Below, piece after piece: positions 1 through 7,779 of a DNA stretch of 37,411 nucleotides. The DNA lies in assembly GCF_001310895.1 (NCBI RefSeq), contig NZ_BAZS01000036.1:1-37411 (forward strand). The letters run 5' to 3'. Source of the DNA: Virgibacillus halodenitrificans JCM 12304. Lineage in GTDB: Bacteria > Bacillota > Bacilli > Bacillales > Amphibacillaceae. A model generated the notes under the pieces. That model saw nothing but the letters and a program-made list of their open reading frames with translations. It did no database searches and was not told the DNA's origin. How positions within the stretch are numbered: the first letter of the stretch is position 1; each line of letters starts with the position of its first letter. The position numbers were made by a program, and so were the translations under genes.

Positions 1-13
1 TCGCTAAAAAGTG

Positions 14-130
14 GTCTAGTAGCAATAGCGGAGAGGTCACACCTGTTCCCATGCCGAACACAGAAGTTAAGCTCTCCAGCGCCGATGGTAGTTGGGACTT
101 TGTCCCTGCAAGAGTAGGACGCCGCTAGGC
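14..130 (+). rRNA. rrf: 5S ribosomal RNA
   Basis: This is the 5S rRNA at the 3' end of an rRNA operon whose 16S and 23S genes lie left of the window. The core has the Bacillus 5S pattern: GAGAGGTCACACCTGTTCCC near the 5' end, CCGAACACAGAAGTTAAGCTC in the middle and GAGTAGGACGCCGC near the 3' end. The ends were set by pairing the terminal stem, GTCTAGT (14-20) with GCTAGGC (124-130), which gives 117 nt, the usual size. A terminator follows within 10 bases. Confidence 0.96.
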
Positions 131-136
131 AATTTA

Positions 137-175
137 AAAAGCATTGTGATACGTAGCGTATCGCAATGCTTTTTT
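137..175 (+). terminator. rRNA operon rho-independent terminator (copy 1)
   Basis: A strong stem, GCATTGTGATAC (141-152) against GTATCGCAATGC (158-169), is followed by a T run at 170-175 and preceded by an A run, so it could act in both directions. It lies directly after the 5S rRNA and ends the rRNA operon. A near-identical copy lies at 378-412. Confidence 0.93.
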
Positions 176-292
176 ATATGGATGATTTCTAGGAGGAATT
201 GTCATACCGCGCCAGTTTATTTTTGAAGGTTTCGGGTCCGTAAATATTGATTAGAGATAAAACTTGAGACAGTCATTATGAATTGTGCTATA

Positions 293-366
293 TAGCTCAT
301 CTCTAATGAACAAACCCTCCATCCAAACGCAAAGAACTGTCCAATAGCTCTTCTCTAATGGACAAA
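293..366 (+). repeat. Imperfect 22-bp direct repeat in the post-rRNA spacer
   Basis: The 22-mer at 293-314 (TAGCTCATCTCTAATGAACA plus AA) recurs at 345-366 with two mismatches, 52 bases downstream. An inverted match, ATTAGAGAT at 250-258, faces ATCTCTAAT at 299-307. No gene is convincing in this 131-481 spacer. The only coding-like trace is AGGAGG at 191-196 followed by a 17-codon frame opening with ATA at 204. Confidence 0.6.
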
Positions 367-412
367 TAGGCAATTCAGCATTGTGATACATAGCGTATCG
401 CAATGCTTTTTT
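367..412 (+). terminator. Second copy of the rRNA terminator with a 5S-tail remnant
   Basis: The hairpin at 378-406 matches the true rRNA terminator (141-169) at all but one base and is followed by a T run. The nine bases before it, TAGGCAATT at 367-375, equal the 5S 3' end and its flank at 126-134. This looks like the tail of a duplicated 5S-terminator unit whose remainder has been lost. Confidence 0.75.
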
Positions 413-481
413 ATCTGTTATTCCAGAATGGATGGAGTTTAAGCTGTATTTCTCACTTCAAGACTTCTTCTCCTCTCCTTT

Positions 482-922
482 TTACGAGATAGAAAGAAAA
501 GTTCGATCTGCATTATTTTTTGGAATGTTTATGGTTAACACACCATTTCTATAGGAGGCAGTCGTGTCTTTTTTTGATATTGGAAATGGTAAAGTGATAA
601 TACGTTCATTCTTTCTATAAGCTTCCTGCTTATGAAAGTATTTTTGTTCGTCATCTTTCTTTTCTACGTAATTAGAGCTATTTACACCTATTCTAATTTG
701 TCTTCCCATAATTTCCAACTCTATTTGTTCTCGGGTATATCCAGGTAACATTGCATGAATTATTATTGAAGATTGCGTTTCTTTAGTCTCAATGGGGATT
801 GCTTTATTGTTCCATAGAGTATTAAAATCTCTAAAGGCCTCACTGAAAAATCCATCCATGCGACTCATCAAATCAGTAAATGGCTGTGATCTTTGTGTTC
901 GCTTATTTTGGTTATTGTCCAT
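482..922 (-). CDS. Small heat shock protein (Hsp20/alpha-crystallin family)
   Basis: This 146-residue protein has the small-heat-shock layout. A variable N-terminal arm (about 1-42, with MDGFFSEAFRDF) is followed by an alpha-crystallin beta-sandwich (about 43-135) that includes MLPGYTREQIELEI. The conserved closing strand pattern GVLTINIPK sits at about 126-134. Such proteins are ATP-independent holdases that bind unfolding proteins in the cytoplasm; some Bacillus members (CotM, CotP) are spore-coat associated. The ATG start at 920-922 is preceded by a GAGGAAAGGATG ribosome binding region. The gene stands alone, pointing towards the rRNA terminator. No CIRCE element was seen upstream. Family assignment is firm; whether it acts in heat stress or in the spore is open. 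Confidence 0.88.
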   Translation of the reverse strand: MDNNQNKRTQRSQPFTDLMSRMDGFFSEAFRDFNTLWNNKAIPIETKETQSSIIIHAMLPGYTREQIELEIMGRQIRIGVNSSNYVEKKDDEQKYFHKQEAYRKNERIITLPFPISKKDTTASYRNGVLTINIPKNNADRTFLSIS

Positions 923-1071
923 TCAGACATCATCCTTTCCTCATATTAATAGTAAGGTATGCATTAACTAGAGAATATTAGTGGGCTCAAAAAATAAATG
1001 CACATTCATATTCGAATTTTTTACTTAAATGTATGAATAGTAATTGTTAGTTGTTCATCCTTTTTTATTTT

Positions 1072-1101
1072 TTGAAAATATAGAATACATTAAAGTATTA
1101 T
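1072..1101 (+). promoter_or_regulatory. Probable sigma-A promoter of the Rep-like gene
   Basis: TTGAAA at 1072-1077 and TATTAT at 1096-1101 are separated by 18 bases and lie 40 bases upstream of the TTG start at 1141. The assignment rests on the match to the consensus only. Confidence 0.5.
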
Positions 1102-1140
1102 GTTACACTAAAATAAATAATTGTTGTGGAGGTATTCTTA

Positions 1141-3174
1141 TTGGTTCGAAAAAGTTTTAAAAGTATCGTAACAACTTCCAATCGTTCCAATTATCTATCT
1201 GAGAAATGGTTTGATAAGATTAAAGCCTTTCAAGTGCTAGTAGTTTATGATGATGATAGCTTTACGAATAACTTATATGAAAACTTCCATAAAGACGTGT
1301 ACATGGATATGGAAGTTACGGAAATTTTTGAAAGTAACGCTGATTCTGATACCTTTGTTATTTGTCAGCAAACCTATCAACAAAATAAAAAGTTGTTTCT
1401 GAAATTAAGGATTAACGCTAGAAATGAACTTATTTTGAGGATGGCAAAAGTAATTATTATTTATTTATTGAAAAGGTATAAGGCGAAGTCTTCTATCACA
1501 TTAACTAATCAACCTCAATTTAAAGATACACAGTTTATTCATTCATTAGTAAAGCAAATAGAAGTAATGTTAAAAGAACAAACTTTCTTAGCAGATAATA
1601 AAGTTTGGGATGAGTTTTGTGAATGGCTAAACGTTTATCTGTCAGATTGGGTTTTGCAGGATATGGAAAACTCCCTTGGAATAATTGCTTTGGAGAAAAT
1701 GTCAGAAGAAGAGATAAAAAGTTTATTCAATAAATATATTGCTAAAAATATATCCGGAGATTCTAGATTTATGGCTAATTTTAGAAAAATAGTAAATGGC
1801 TATGTTCAACAATGGATAACTAAAATAATCTCTGAATTGCACCTGGATAAAATGCCTTTGCATCGAATAGAGGAACTTCTTCAATTAGAAAAACCAGTTG
1901 TTCACGAAAAACCTAAAGATATTACAATGACAGTGCTGCAAGATGGTAATTTACAAGTTATGAGCAATCCAGTATATCAATCTATCCGTGAGTCCTTATC
2001 TAATTGTACCTTCAAGCGAACAGACAAAGTAGACTGGCCAACTTCATTATTAAATAAAGGTACAATGAAAGGAACAATCCAAATTAAACCAGCACAACTA
2101 CAAAATAATAGAGCTAAAGAAGAAGAGATAATCAAGTCTTCTTGGAACCAGGTTAAAAGACTATCTGAAGTAGATGTAGATGTGTATGATGCATTGTGCA
2201 GCATATTTCTTGCAAAATCTAAGCATCATAAAGATATAGTAGAATTTTATATGAAGGATTTACTCATAATGCGTGGAGTTAAAGCAAAATTGGGAGGAAA
2301 GGGTAGAAGAGGTGGTTTTGAAGTAAAACAACGAAACCAGATTTTGCAAGCGCTTTCTATAATGCAGAATTTATGGGCTGAAATTGAAAACGTAACCTTA
2401 TACGAGAAAGGTAAGTCGGTGCAAGCGTCATTACAAGGAAGAGTTTACCTATTTCAGGATGAAAACCAGAAAGAGATAGATATTAGTAAGCATTCGTTTA
2501 ATAAACCCTGTTATTTTTCTCTTGGTGAGGTGTTAAGTAAATTTCTTATCGGATCAGGAAGACAGACAGCAATACTACCTTTACATACTTTACAATATCA
2601 CCCATATCAGGAAAAATGGGAGAAAAAGCTTATTCGATATTTGAGCTGGAGATGGAGAACACAAGCTAGAAGTGGTGCGTATATGCAGCCACATAAAATA
2701 AATACCTTACTTGAGGTTCTTGGTATCCATATTAATAAACGTGCTCCATCTCGTACTAGGGAGAGACTTGAGAAAGCTTTTGACCGATTATTAGAAGATG
2801 GTGTAATCACTTCGTGGCAATATGAGAAATGGGATGAGGATATTGCCAGTATGAAGGGATGGGCACGAATATGGGAATATTCTACAGTAGTAATTAAACC
2901 CCCTTTGTCTATTAGAGATCAATATAGTTCAATAGAGAGAAAAGGGAAAAATAAATTTAAGGCTTCAGCAAATGCAAATAAAGTTAATAATTCCTTAGGA
3001 GCAAGAATAAAGTATTACAGAAATAGATTGGGACTTACTCTTATTCAAGCAGCTGAAGAAATTGAAATATCCACATCTTATTTAAGCAATATTGAAAGAG
3101 GAATCAAGATACCTTCCGCTAGAGTAGGGACCCGTATTGAGAAATGGGTTCAATTGCACGAAAATAGTATATAA
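1141..3174 (+). CDS. Replication-initiator-like winged-helix protein with C-terminal XRE-type HTH
   Basis: I cannot name this 677-residue protein with certainty. The last ~59 residues are a clear XRE/Cro-type helix-turn-helix (LGARIKYYRNRLGLTLIQAA onward, ending in the recognition pattern TSYLSNIERG). Before it, about 350-600, lies an alpha/beta region with a basic glycine-rich stretch, KLGGKGRRGG. The pattern KRAPSRTRERLEKAFDRLLE and a helix of similar kind after it resemble winged-helix domains of plasmid replication initiators of the RepA/TrfA type. That resemblance is my inference, not a database match. The N-terminal ~300 residues match nothing I know. The TTG at 1141 was chosen because GGAGG (1128-1132) lies 8 bases upstream; the longer GTG at 1126 would place that site inside the gene. 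No partition, mobilisation or integrase gene is adjacent. Confidence 0.7.
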   Translation: MVRKSFKSIVTTSNRSNYLSEKWFDKIKAFQVLVVYDDDSFTNNLYENFHKDVYMDMEVTEIFESNADSDTFVICQQTYQQNKKLFLKLRINARNELILRMAKVIIIYLLKRYKAKSSITLTNQPQFKDTQFIHSLVKQIEVMLKEQTFLADNKVWDEFCEWLNVYLSDWVLQDMENSLGIIALEKMSEEEIKSLFNKYIAKNISGDSRFMANFRKIVNGYVQQWITKIISELHLDKMPLHRIEELLQLEKPVVHEKPKDITMTVLQDGNLQVMSNPVYQSIRESLSNCTFKRTDKVDWPTSLLNKGTMKGTIQIKPAQLQNNRAKEEEIIKSSWNQVKRLSEVDVDVYDALCSIFLAKSKHHKDIVEFYMKDLLIMRGVKAKLGGKGRRGGFEVKQRNQILQALSIMQNLWAEIENVTLYEKGKSVQASLQGRVYLFQDENQKEIDISKHSFNKPCYFSLGEVLSKFLIGSGRQTAILPLHTLQYHPYQEKWEKKLIRYLSWRWRTQARSGAYMQPHKINTLLEVLGIHINKRAPSRTRERLEKAFDRLLEDGVITSWQYEKWDEDIASMKGWARIWEYSTVVIKPPLSIRDQYSSIERKGKNKFKASANANKVNNSLGARIKYYRNRLGLTLIQAAEEIEISTSYLSNIERGIKIPSARVGTRIEKWVQLHENSI

Positions 3175-3187
3175 TTATTAACACTCT

Positions 3188-3213
3188 CCATGCGCCCTTG
3201 CATGGTTTTTTTA
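3188..3213 (+). terminator. Rho-independent terminator after the Rep-like gene
   Basis: CCATGC (3188-3193) pairs with GCATGG (3200-3205) over a six-base loop and is followed by a run of seven T. It lies 14 bases after the stop codon. Confidence 0.8.
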
Positions 3214-3501
3214 TTTCGTTAATTTTAGTTTTATTTACAAACATACCTGAATTTATGTTTAGTTGCATGTTAGTCGTAGTTAACTTGCACCAAAGTTGGG
3301 GTTACATTGAACGCAAAAAAATATTTATTTTTCCAAAGGTCAGTATAGCAAGGGAATAATGAATACATTTACAAACTTTACTTTCTAACAATTAAATAAT
3401 TTTAAAATAGAAAAAATATTAAAATTAAAGAATCTAATCTCCTATAATACTCATAAGCTACAAGTTAATCTAACGTAGTTAAATGAGTGGGGTGAGTCAA
3501 A
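3214..3501 (+). promoter_or_regulatory. AT-rich leader of the catabolic operon
   Basis: This 288-base region has no plausible gene. A TATAAT at 3443-3448 is the best -10 candidate, but no good -35 sits 16-18 bases before it. I found no convincing operator or riboswitch. Transcription of the downstream eight-gene operon most probably starts here, since a terminator closes the gene before. Confidence 0.4.
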
Positions 3502-5676
3502 TTGAGAGGTAAGGAAAATTATCTATCGCTTGAACCTTTATTTAACCCGAGAACAGTAGCTGTACTCGGTGCATCGGAAAACAAAAATAAACTTGGCTAC
3601 TTACAGGTAAAGGCATTGCTCAATAATGGATTTAATGGAGAAATTTATCCTATTAATCCAAATTCAGAAATGATCGAGGGCTTACCATGTTATCCAAATT
3701 TAGCCGATACTCCTAAACAGGTTGATTTAGTGCTCTTTTGTGTAAGCGCTGACAAAGTGAAGAAATGCTTGGAAGAATGCGGTATAAACAATGTGAAAGC
3801 CGCTGTGATTTTTGCTTCTGGATTCTCCGAGATTGGGGAAGATGGTCAAAAAGAACAGGAGCAATTGAATAAAATTGCAAAAAAACATGGTGTGCGAATT
3901 ATTGGCCCAAATTGTGTAGGAATTGTAAATACGATGAATGGTTTGATGGGCACTTTTTCTCCTGGACTTACCCATGTACCTGTTAACGAACAAAGAGAGG
4001 TGGGTTTTATAACTCAGAGTGGTGCTTTCGGTGTATTGACTTATATAGCTGCTGCTCAAAATGGTTTAACATTTAATTATTTTGTCAGTGTAGGAAATGA
4101 GGTCAATACGCAATTTTCCGATGTAATTGAATATATGCTCCATGATGACCAAACAAGTATTATTTCCGGATACTTAGAAGGTGAAAAGAATCCTCAAAAA
4201 CTAAGACTTCTTGCAGAACAAGCGCTCGAAAGAAATAAACCAATTATTATTATGAAGTCAGGGAGAAGCTTAGCTGGTAGTAGGGCAGCCGCATCTCATA
4301 CTGGTTCATTAGCTGGCTCAGATCAAATATATGATGATTTTTTTAAGCAAACAGGAATTGTTAGAGCGGAAGACTATGATGACATTATCTCTTTTTCAAA
4401 ACTATTTTTATCTGGAAGATTACCAAAAGGTAAAAATACCGCAATTATAACAAGCTCTGGGGGTAGGGGAATTAACGAAGCAGATCGTTGTGAACGTTAT
4501 GGACTCAATGTCCACAGTTTAAGTCAAGATACTAAACAGAAAATACAAAAGGTTATTCCTCCTTTCGCCAGTGCGACAAACCCAATTGATTTAACTGCAG
4601 CCGCTGCAATTACACACCCAGAGCTTTTTCTCGCACCTTTACAGGCGTTAGTAGAAGATGCGGATACTGATATCATCTTCTTTTCAGAATTTCCCATGGA
4701 ATGGGATGAGAATCACCCATCTCTTCAGAAATTTATCGAGATATGCAAAAGTACAGACAAGTTAATATTTGTAACAACTTTTCCTTTGGAAGGAATGTCT
4801 GTACCTAAGGGGGCTAACGCGCTAACTAAAAATGGAATCCCTTTCATTCCAGGGAATTTAAATCCCATCAGAGCACTTTCAAAGCTTGCGGATTACAGTG
4901 AGAAATATCTTCAGCATATGCAGAAAAAAGAACTGCCAAAAGAAGACAGAGTTATTAACAAAGCAAATGTGAAGGATGTCTTGAATCCCGGTGCCACATT
5001 AAGTGAATCTGAGGCAAGTAATATTCTTGATGCGTATGGAATTCCAACTGTAAAGAGAAGTTTAGCAATAACTGCAGATGAGGCTGTGCAGCATGCAAAA
5101 CAAATTGGTTTTCCAGTTGTTTTGAAAATAGATTCTCCTGATATTCCACATAAATCAGATGCCAATGCAATTCGGTTAAATGTGAGAAATGAACAAGAGG
5201 TTAGGGATGCTTTTAGTGAGATTAATAAGAATGCAAAATGGTATAAACCGAATGCCAAAATTAATGGTGTTGCTGTTCAAGAAATGCTACGTGATGGCGT
5301 TGAGATTATTGTCGGTGTAACAAATGACACTTATTTTGGTCCTGTGATTATGCTTGGTCTTGGTGGTGTTTTCGTAGAAGTATTCAAAGATGTTTCTTTC
5401 CGTGTTTCCCCTTTAACGAGGCAAGACGCTATGGACATGATTGAAGAGCTTAAGAGCTCAGTTATTTTGAAAGGAATACGAGGAAGAGCACCAGTTGATA
5501 TAGAGGGGATAGTTGAAATTCTGTTGAAGGTTTCAGCGCTTGTTTCAGATTATGGAGAAGAAATAAAGGAATTGGATATAAATCCTTTAATTGTATACGA
5601 AAAAGGGGTTGTGGCAGCAGATGCCATGCTTGTTGTTCATGAACGACAAAGTAAAACTACCATTGCAGGAGGGTGA
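3502..5676 (+). CDS. Acyl-CoA synthetase (NDP-forming), fused alpha and beta domains
   Basis: This 724-residue protein belongs to the ADP-forming acetyl/acyl-CoA synthetase family, which makes acyl-CoA from a carboxylate, CoA and ATP through a phospho-histidine. Domains in order are a CoA-binding Rossmann domain (about 10-140, AVLGASENKNK), succinyl-CoA-ligase-like domains (about 160-470) and a C-terminal ATP-grasp domain (about 500-715). The phosphorylated histidine is expected at His266 in AASHTGSLAG. It starts at TTG 3502 behind GTGGGGTGAG, and its stop lies 5 bases before the next ATG. Its substrate is unknown. In this operon it could activate the incoming acid or re-activate the acid made by the aldehyde dehydrogenase at 10623. 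The family call is firm; the substrate is inference. Confidence 0.9.
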   Translation: MRGKENYLSLEPLFNPRTVAVLGASENKNKLGYLQVKALLNNGFNGEIYPINPNSEMIEGLPCYPNLADTPKQVDLVLFCVSADKVKKCLEECGINNVKAAVIFASGFSEIGEDGQKEQEQLNKIAKKHGVRIIGPNCVGIVNTMNGLMGTFSPGLTHVPVNEQREVGFITQSGAFGVLTYIAAAQNGLTFNYFVSVGNEVNTQFSDVIEYMLHDDQTSIISGYLEGEKNPQKLRLLAEQALERNKPIIIMKSGRSLAGSRAAASHTGSLAGSDQIYDDFFKQTGIVRAEDYDDIISFSKLFLSGRLPKGKNTAIITSSGGRGINEADRCERYGLNVHSLSQDTKQKIQKVIPPFASATNPIDLTAAAAITHPELFLAPLQALVEDADTDIIFFSEFPMEWDENHPSLQKFIEICKSTDKLIFVTTFPLEGMSVPKGANALTKNGIPFIPGNLNPIRALSKLADYSEKYLQHMQKKELPKEDRVINKANVKDVLNPGATLSESEASNILDAYGIPTVKRSLAITADEAVQHAKQIGFPVVLKIDSPDIPHKSDANAIRLNVRNEQEVRDAFSEINKNAKWYKPNAKINGVAVQEMLRDGVEIIVGVTNDTYFGPVIMLGLGGVFVEVFKDVSFRVSPLTRQDAMDMIEELKSSVILKGIRGRAPVDIEGIVEILLKVSALVSDYGEEIKELDINPLIVYEKGVVAADAMLVVHERQSKTTIAGG

Positions 5677-5681
5677 ATTGT

Positions 5682-6119
5682 ATGGAGCTAGATAATAGCA
5701 TAATTGGTATGACTGGTGAGTCGTTTACTTTTGAAGTAGAAAAAGGACATATAAAAAGATTTGCAGAAGCGATAGGAGATAATAATCCTCTATATATTAA
5801 TCAAGAATACGCAGAGAAAACACCATATCAAAGCGTAATTGCTCCACCGACTTTCTTGATTGCTGCTGGTGCTAACGGGGGGGATTTGCCACTAGAGCTT
5901 GACACTAAAAGAATGCTGCATGGAGAACAGGAGTTTATATATTATAAATCGGTCCGTCCAGGTGATTCTCTTCAGTGCCAAATGAAGGTTAGTGACTTGT
6001 ATGAGAGAGAAGGCAAGAGTGGTAGTATGCAGTTTCTTATCTTAGATACAGAAATGAAAGATCCACAGGGTGAACTAGTAGCAATTAGTAGAATGAATAT
6101 TATTTATAGGAAAATATAG
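5682..6119 (+). CDS. MaoC-like (FAS1-type dehydratase N domain) hot-dog protein, hydratase subunit A
   Basis: This 145-residue single hot-dog-fold protein is related to the N-terminal half of MaoC-type dehydratases. The motif AEAIGDNNPLYINQEYA at its start aligns with the (R)-hydratase signature GDxNPLH, but the catalytic histidine position is Tyr, so this subunit is probably not catalytic by itself. I chose ATG 5682 because AGGAGG at 5667-5672 lies nine bases upstream; the in-frame GTG at 5673 touches that site. The next gene, 21 bases downstream, is a second MaoC protein with the intact motif. The pair therefore probably forms a heteromeric enoyl-CoA hydratase, as reported for ChsH1-ChsH2 in steroid degradation. 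Confidence 0.85.
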   Translation: MELDNSIIGMTGESFTFEVEKGHIKRFAEAIGDNNPLYINQEYAEKTPYQSVIAPPTFLIAAGANGGDLPLELDTKRMLHGEQEFIYYKSVRPGDSLQCQMKVSDLYEREGKSGSMQFLILDTEMKDPQGELVAISRMNIIYRKI

Positions 6120-6140
6120 CTTTCTAATGGAGGGTACGTT

Positions 6141-6572
6141 ATGGCAACAACTACATCGCTTGATTTTACGTCTTTAAAAGAGGGACAACAACTTAAATCT
6201 TTAACTAAGCCGCCGGTCACAAAAGTCCAGCTTGTTAAATATGCAGGAGCCTCTGGTGATTTCAATCCGCTGCATACTGACGATGAATTTGCAAAAAAAG
6301 TTGGTATGGATGGCGCTATAGCACACGGCATGCTAATAATGGGTTTTTTGGGGGAATATGTCATGTCGATTGCTGGTACCAGTGCAGAGATTTTTCGATT
6401 TCGAATGCGCTTTGGGAGTGTTACCAGACCAGGTGATCAAATAACCTGTTCTTCTACGGTTACCAAGATTTATAAAGAAGAGGATACTCATTGTGTTGAA
6501 TTGGCATTAAAAGCAGAAAAGGCAAATGGTGAGACAGTAGGTACCGGGATCGCTCATTTAAGACAACTATAA
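6141..6572 (+). CDS. MaoC-like enoyl-CoA hydratase, catalytic subunit B
   Basis: This 143-residue hot-dog-fold protein carries the full (R)-specific hydratase signature: YAGASGDFNPLHTDDEFA, with the Asp and His that hold the catalytic water, followed by GAIAHGML, which shapes the substrate tunnel. It should add water across a 2-enoyl-CoA double bond. At half the length of a two-domain MaoC protein it needs a partner, and the gene just upstream provides one. It starts at ATG 6141 behind GGAGG. In the proposed pathway it makes the 3-hydroxyacyl-CoA that the thiolase-fold protein downstream cleaves. Confidence 0.9.
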   Translation: MATTTSLDFTSLKEGQQLKSLTKPPVTKVQLVKYAGASGDFNPLHTDDEFAKKVGMDGAIAHGMLIMGFLGEYVMSIAGTSAEIFRFRMRFGSVTRPGDQITCSSTVTKIYKEEDTHCVELALKAEKANGETVGTGIAHLRQL

Positions 6573-6606
6573 TTATGTAAGCAAGACATAAAGGAGGTAA
6601 TACAAG

Positions 6607-7767
6607 GTGGGAAAAATAAAAGATCGGTATGCGATTGTGGGAGTTGGGGAAAGTGAACGTTCCAGAAATTCAGGTACGACCCCCTTACACATGGCATTGG
6701 ACGCAGCACGTGCAGCATTGAATGATGCAGGTTTAGAAGCCAAGGATATAGATGGGTTTATGAATTATAACGAAAATGATTCATGTACGTCGCATCAATT
6801 AGCAACTTATCTAGGTGTGCGCCCTAAATATGTAAAGGATATCCAAGGCGGCGGAAGTAGCACGGAAATGCTAATTGGAGATGCGATTGGTTTAATCGAA
6901 GCAAGAATGCTCAACACAGTTTTAATTTTTCGGTCCATGAATGGAAGTTCAGGTCAGCGTGTAGGGCGTGGATATGATCCTGATATGCTGCAATCTGCAC
7001 TCCCAGGAGGAAGTTATATTATACCATATGGTTCAGCAAGCCCTTCACAATGGTTTGGGATGTTTGCTACGCGCCATATGTATGAGACCGGTATTACAAA
7101 AGAACATTTGGGCCATGTATGTCTAAGCTTTTATGAACATGCTCAACGGAATCCAAAGGCTTTTTTACATGGTAAACCTCTTACGATGGAGAAGTATTTA
7201 GAAACTCCTGATATTAGTTATCCATTTAATATCCATGATTCCTGTGTGGAGCTTGATGAAGCGAATGCCATCATTGTTACTTCAGCAGAAAGAGCAAACG
7301 ATTGCAAATCTAAACCTGTATACATTATGGGAATGGAAGCAAGACAGTGTCATCCCAATGCGCATTATTGGGCTGATTTAAACCAAGTTGCTTCTGACTA
7401 CGTTGGTGAAAACTTATTTCAATCCGCTGGAGTAAAACCAGAGGATATGCAAGTTGCTTCTATCTATGATTGCTTTAGCTGGGTAGTATTGCGTCAGCTT
7501 GAAGCATATGGACTTGCTCCAAAAGGTGAAGTAGGTGAATTTGTAGCAGACGGTAATTTAAGGATGGATGGTAAATTGCCAACAAATACAGCTGGCGGTA
7601 TGTTATCTGAAGGGTATACACATGGAATGAACAATGTTTTGGAAATCGTAAGACAACTACGCCATGAATACAAAGGGGCAGAACGCCAAGTAAAGGACTG
7701 TGAGATCGGTATTTGTACTGGTTGGAGTGGTCCTGATATAGCTGGAGCAATGATTTTGAGAAATTAG
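6607..7767 (+). CDS. Thiolase-superfamily protein without thiolase catalytic residues (Ltp2-like, candidate retro-aldolase)
   Basis: This 386-residue protein has the thiolase fold (AIVGVGESE at the N-terminus) and belongs to the lipid-transfer/SCP2-thiolase-like branch. The residues for thiolysis are missing. The nucleophilic-cysteine loop reads GGGSSTEML (81-89). The usual NEAF motif reads YDCF (287-290). The usual GHPxGxSG motif reads GYTHGMN (336-342), so His is Tyr337. The Tyr287/Tyr337 pair matches what I recall of the steroid aldolase Ltp2, where two tyrosines replace thiolase residues. The next gene encodes a DUF35 protein, the known obligate partner of Ltp2. It starts at GTG 6607 behind AAAGGAGG. 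The retro-aldol role is inference; fold and missing residues are seen directly. Confidence 0.85.
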   Translation: MGKIKDRYAIVGVGESERSRNSGTTPLHMALDAARAALNDAGLEAKDIDGFMNYNENDSCTSHQLATYLGVRPKYVKDIQGGGSSTEMLIGDAIGLIEARMLNTVLIFRSMNGSSGQRVGRGYDPDMLQSALPGGSYIIPYGSASPSQWFGMFATRHMYETGITKEHLGHVCLSFYEHAQRNPKAFLHGKPLTMEKYLETPDISYPFNIHDSCVELDEANAIIVTSAERANDCKSKPVYIMGMEARQCHPNAHYWADLNQVASDYVGENLFQSAGVKPEDMQVASIYDCFSWVVLRQLEAYGLAPKGEVGEFVADGNLRMDGKLPTNTAGGMLSEGYTHGMNNVLEIVRQLRHEYKGAERQVKDCEIGICTGWSGPDIAGAMILRN

Positions 7768-7779
7768 GAGGAGATATTC

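Noticed and set aside
1126-1140. GTG 1126 as start of the Rep-like protein
   Set aside because: That start would include the GGAGG ribosome binding site inside the gene; TTG 1141 is correctly spaced.
3727-4059. Long antisense open frames within the acyl-CoA synthetase and other genes
   Set aside because: They lack ribosome binding sites, lie opposite genes with clear conserved domains, and have shadow-like composition.
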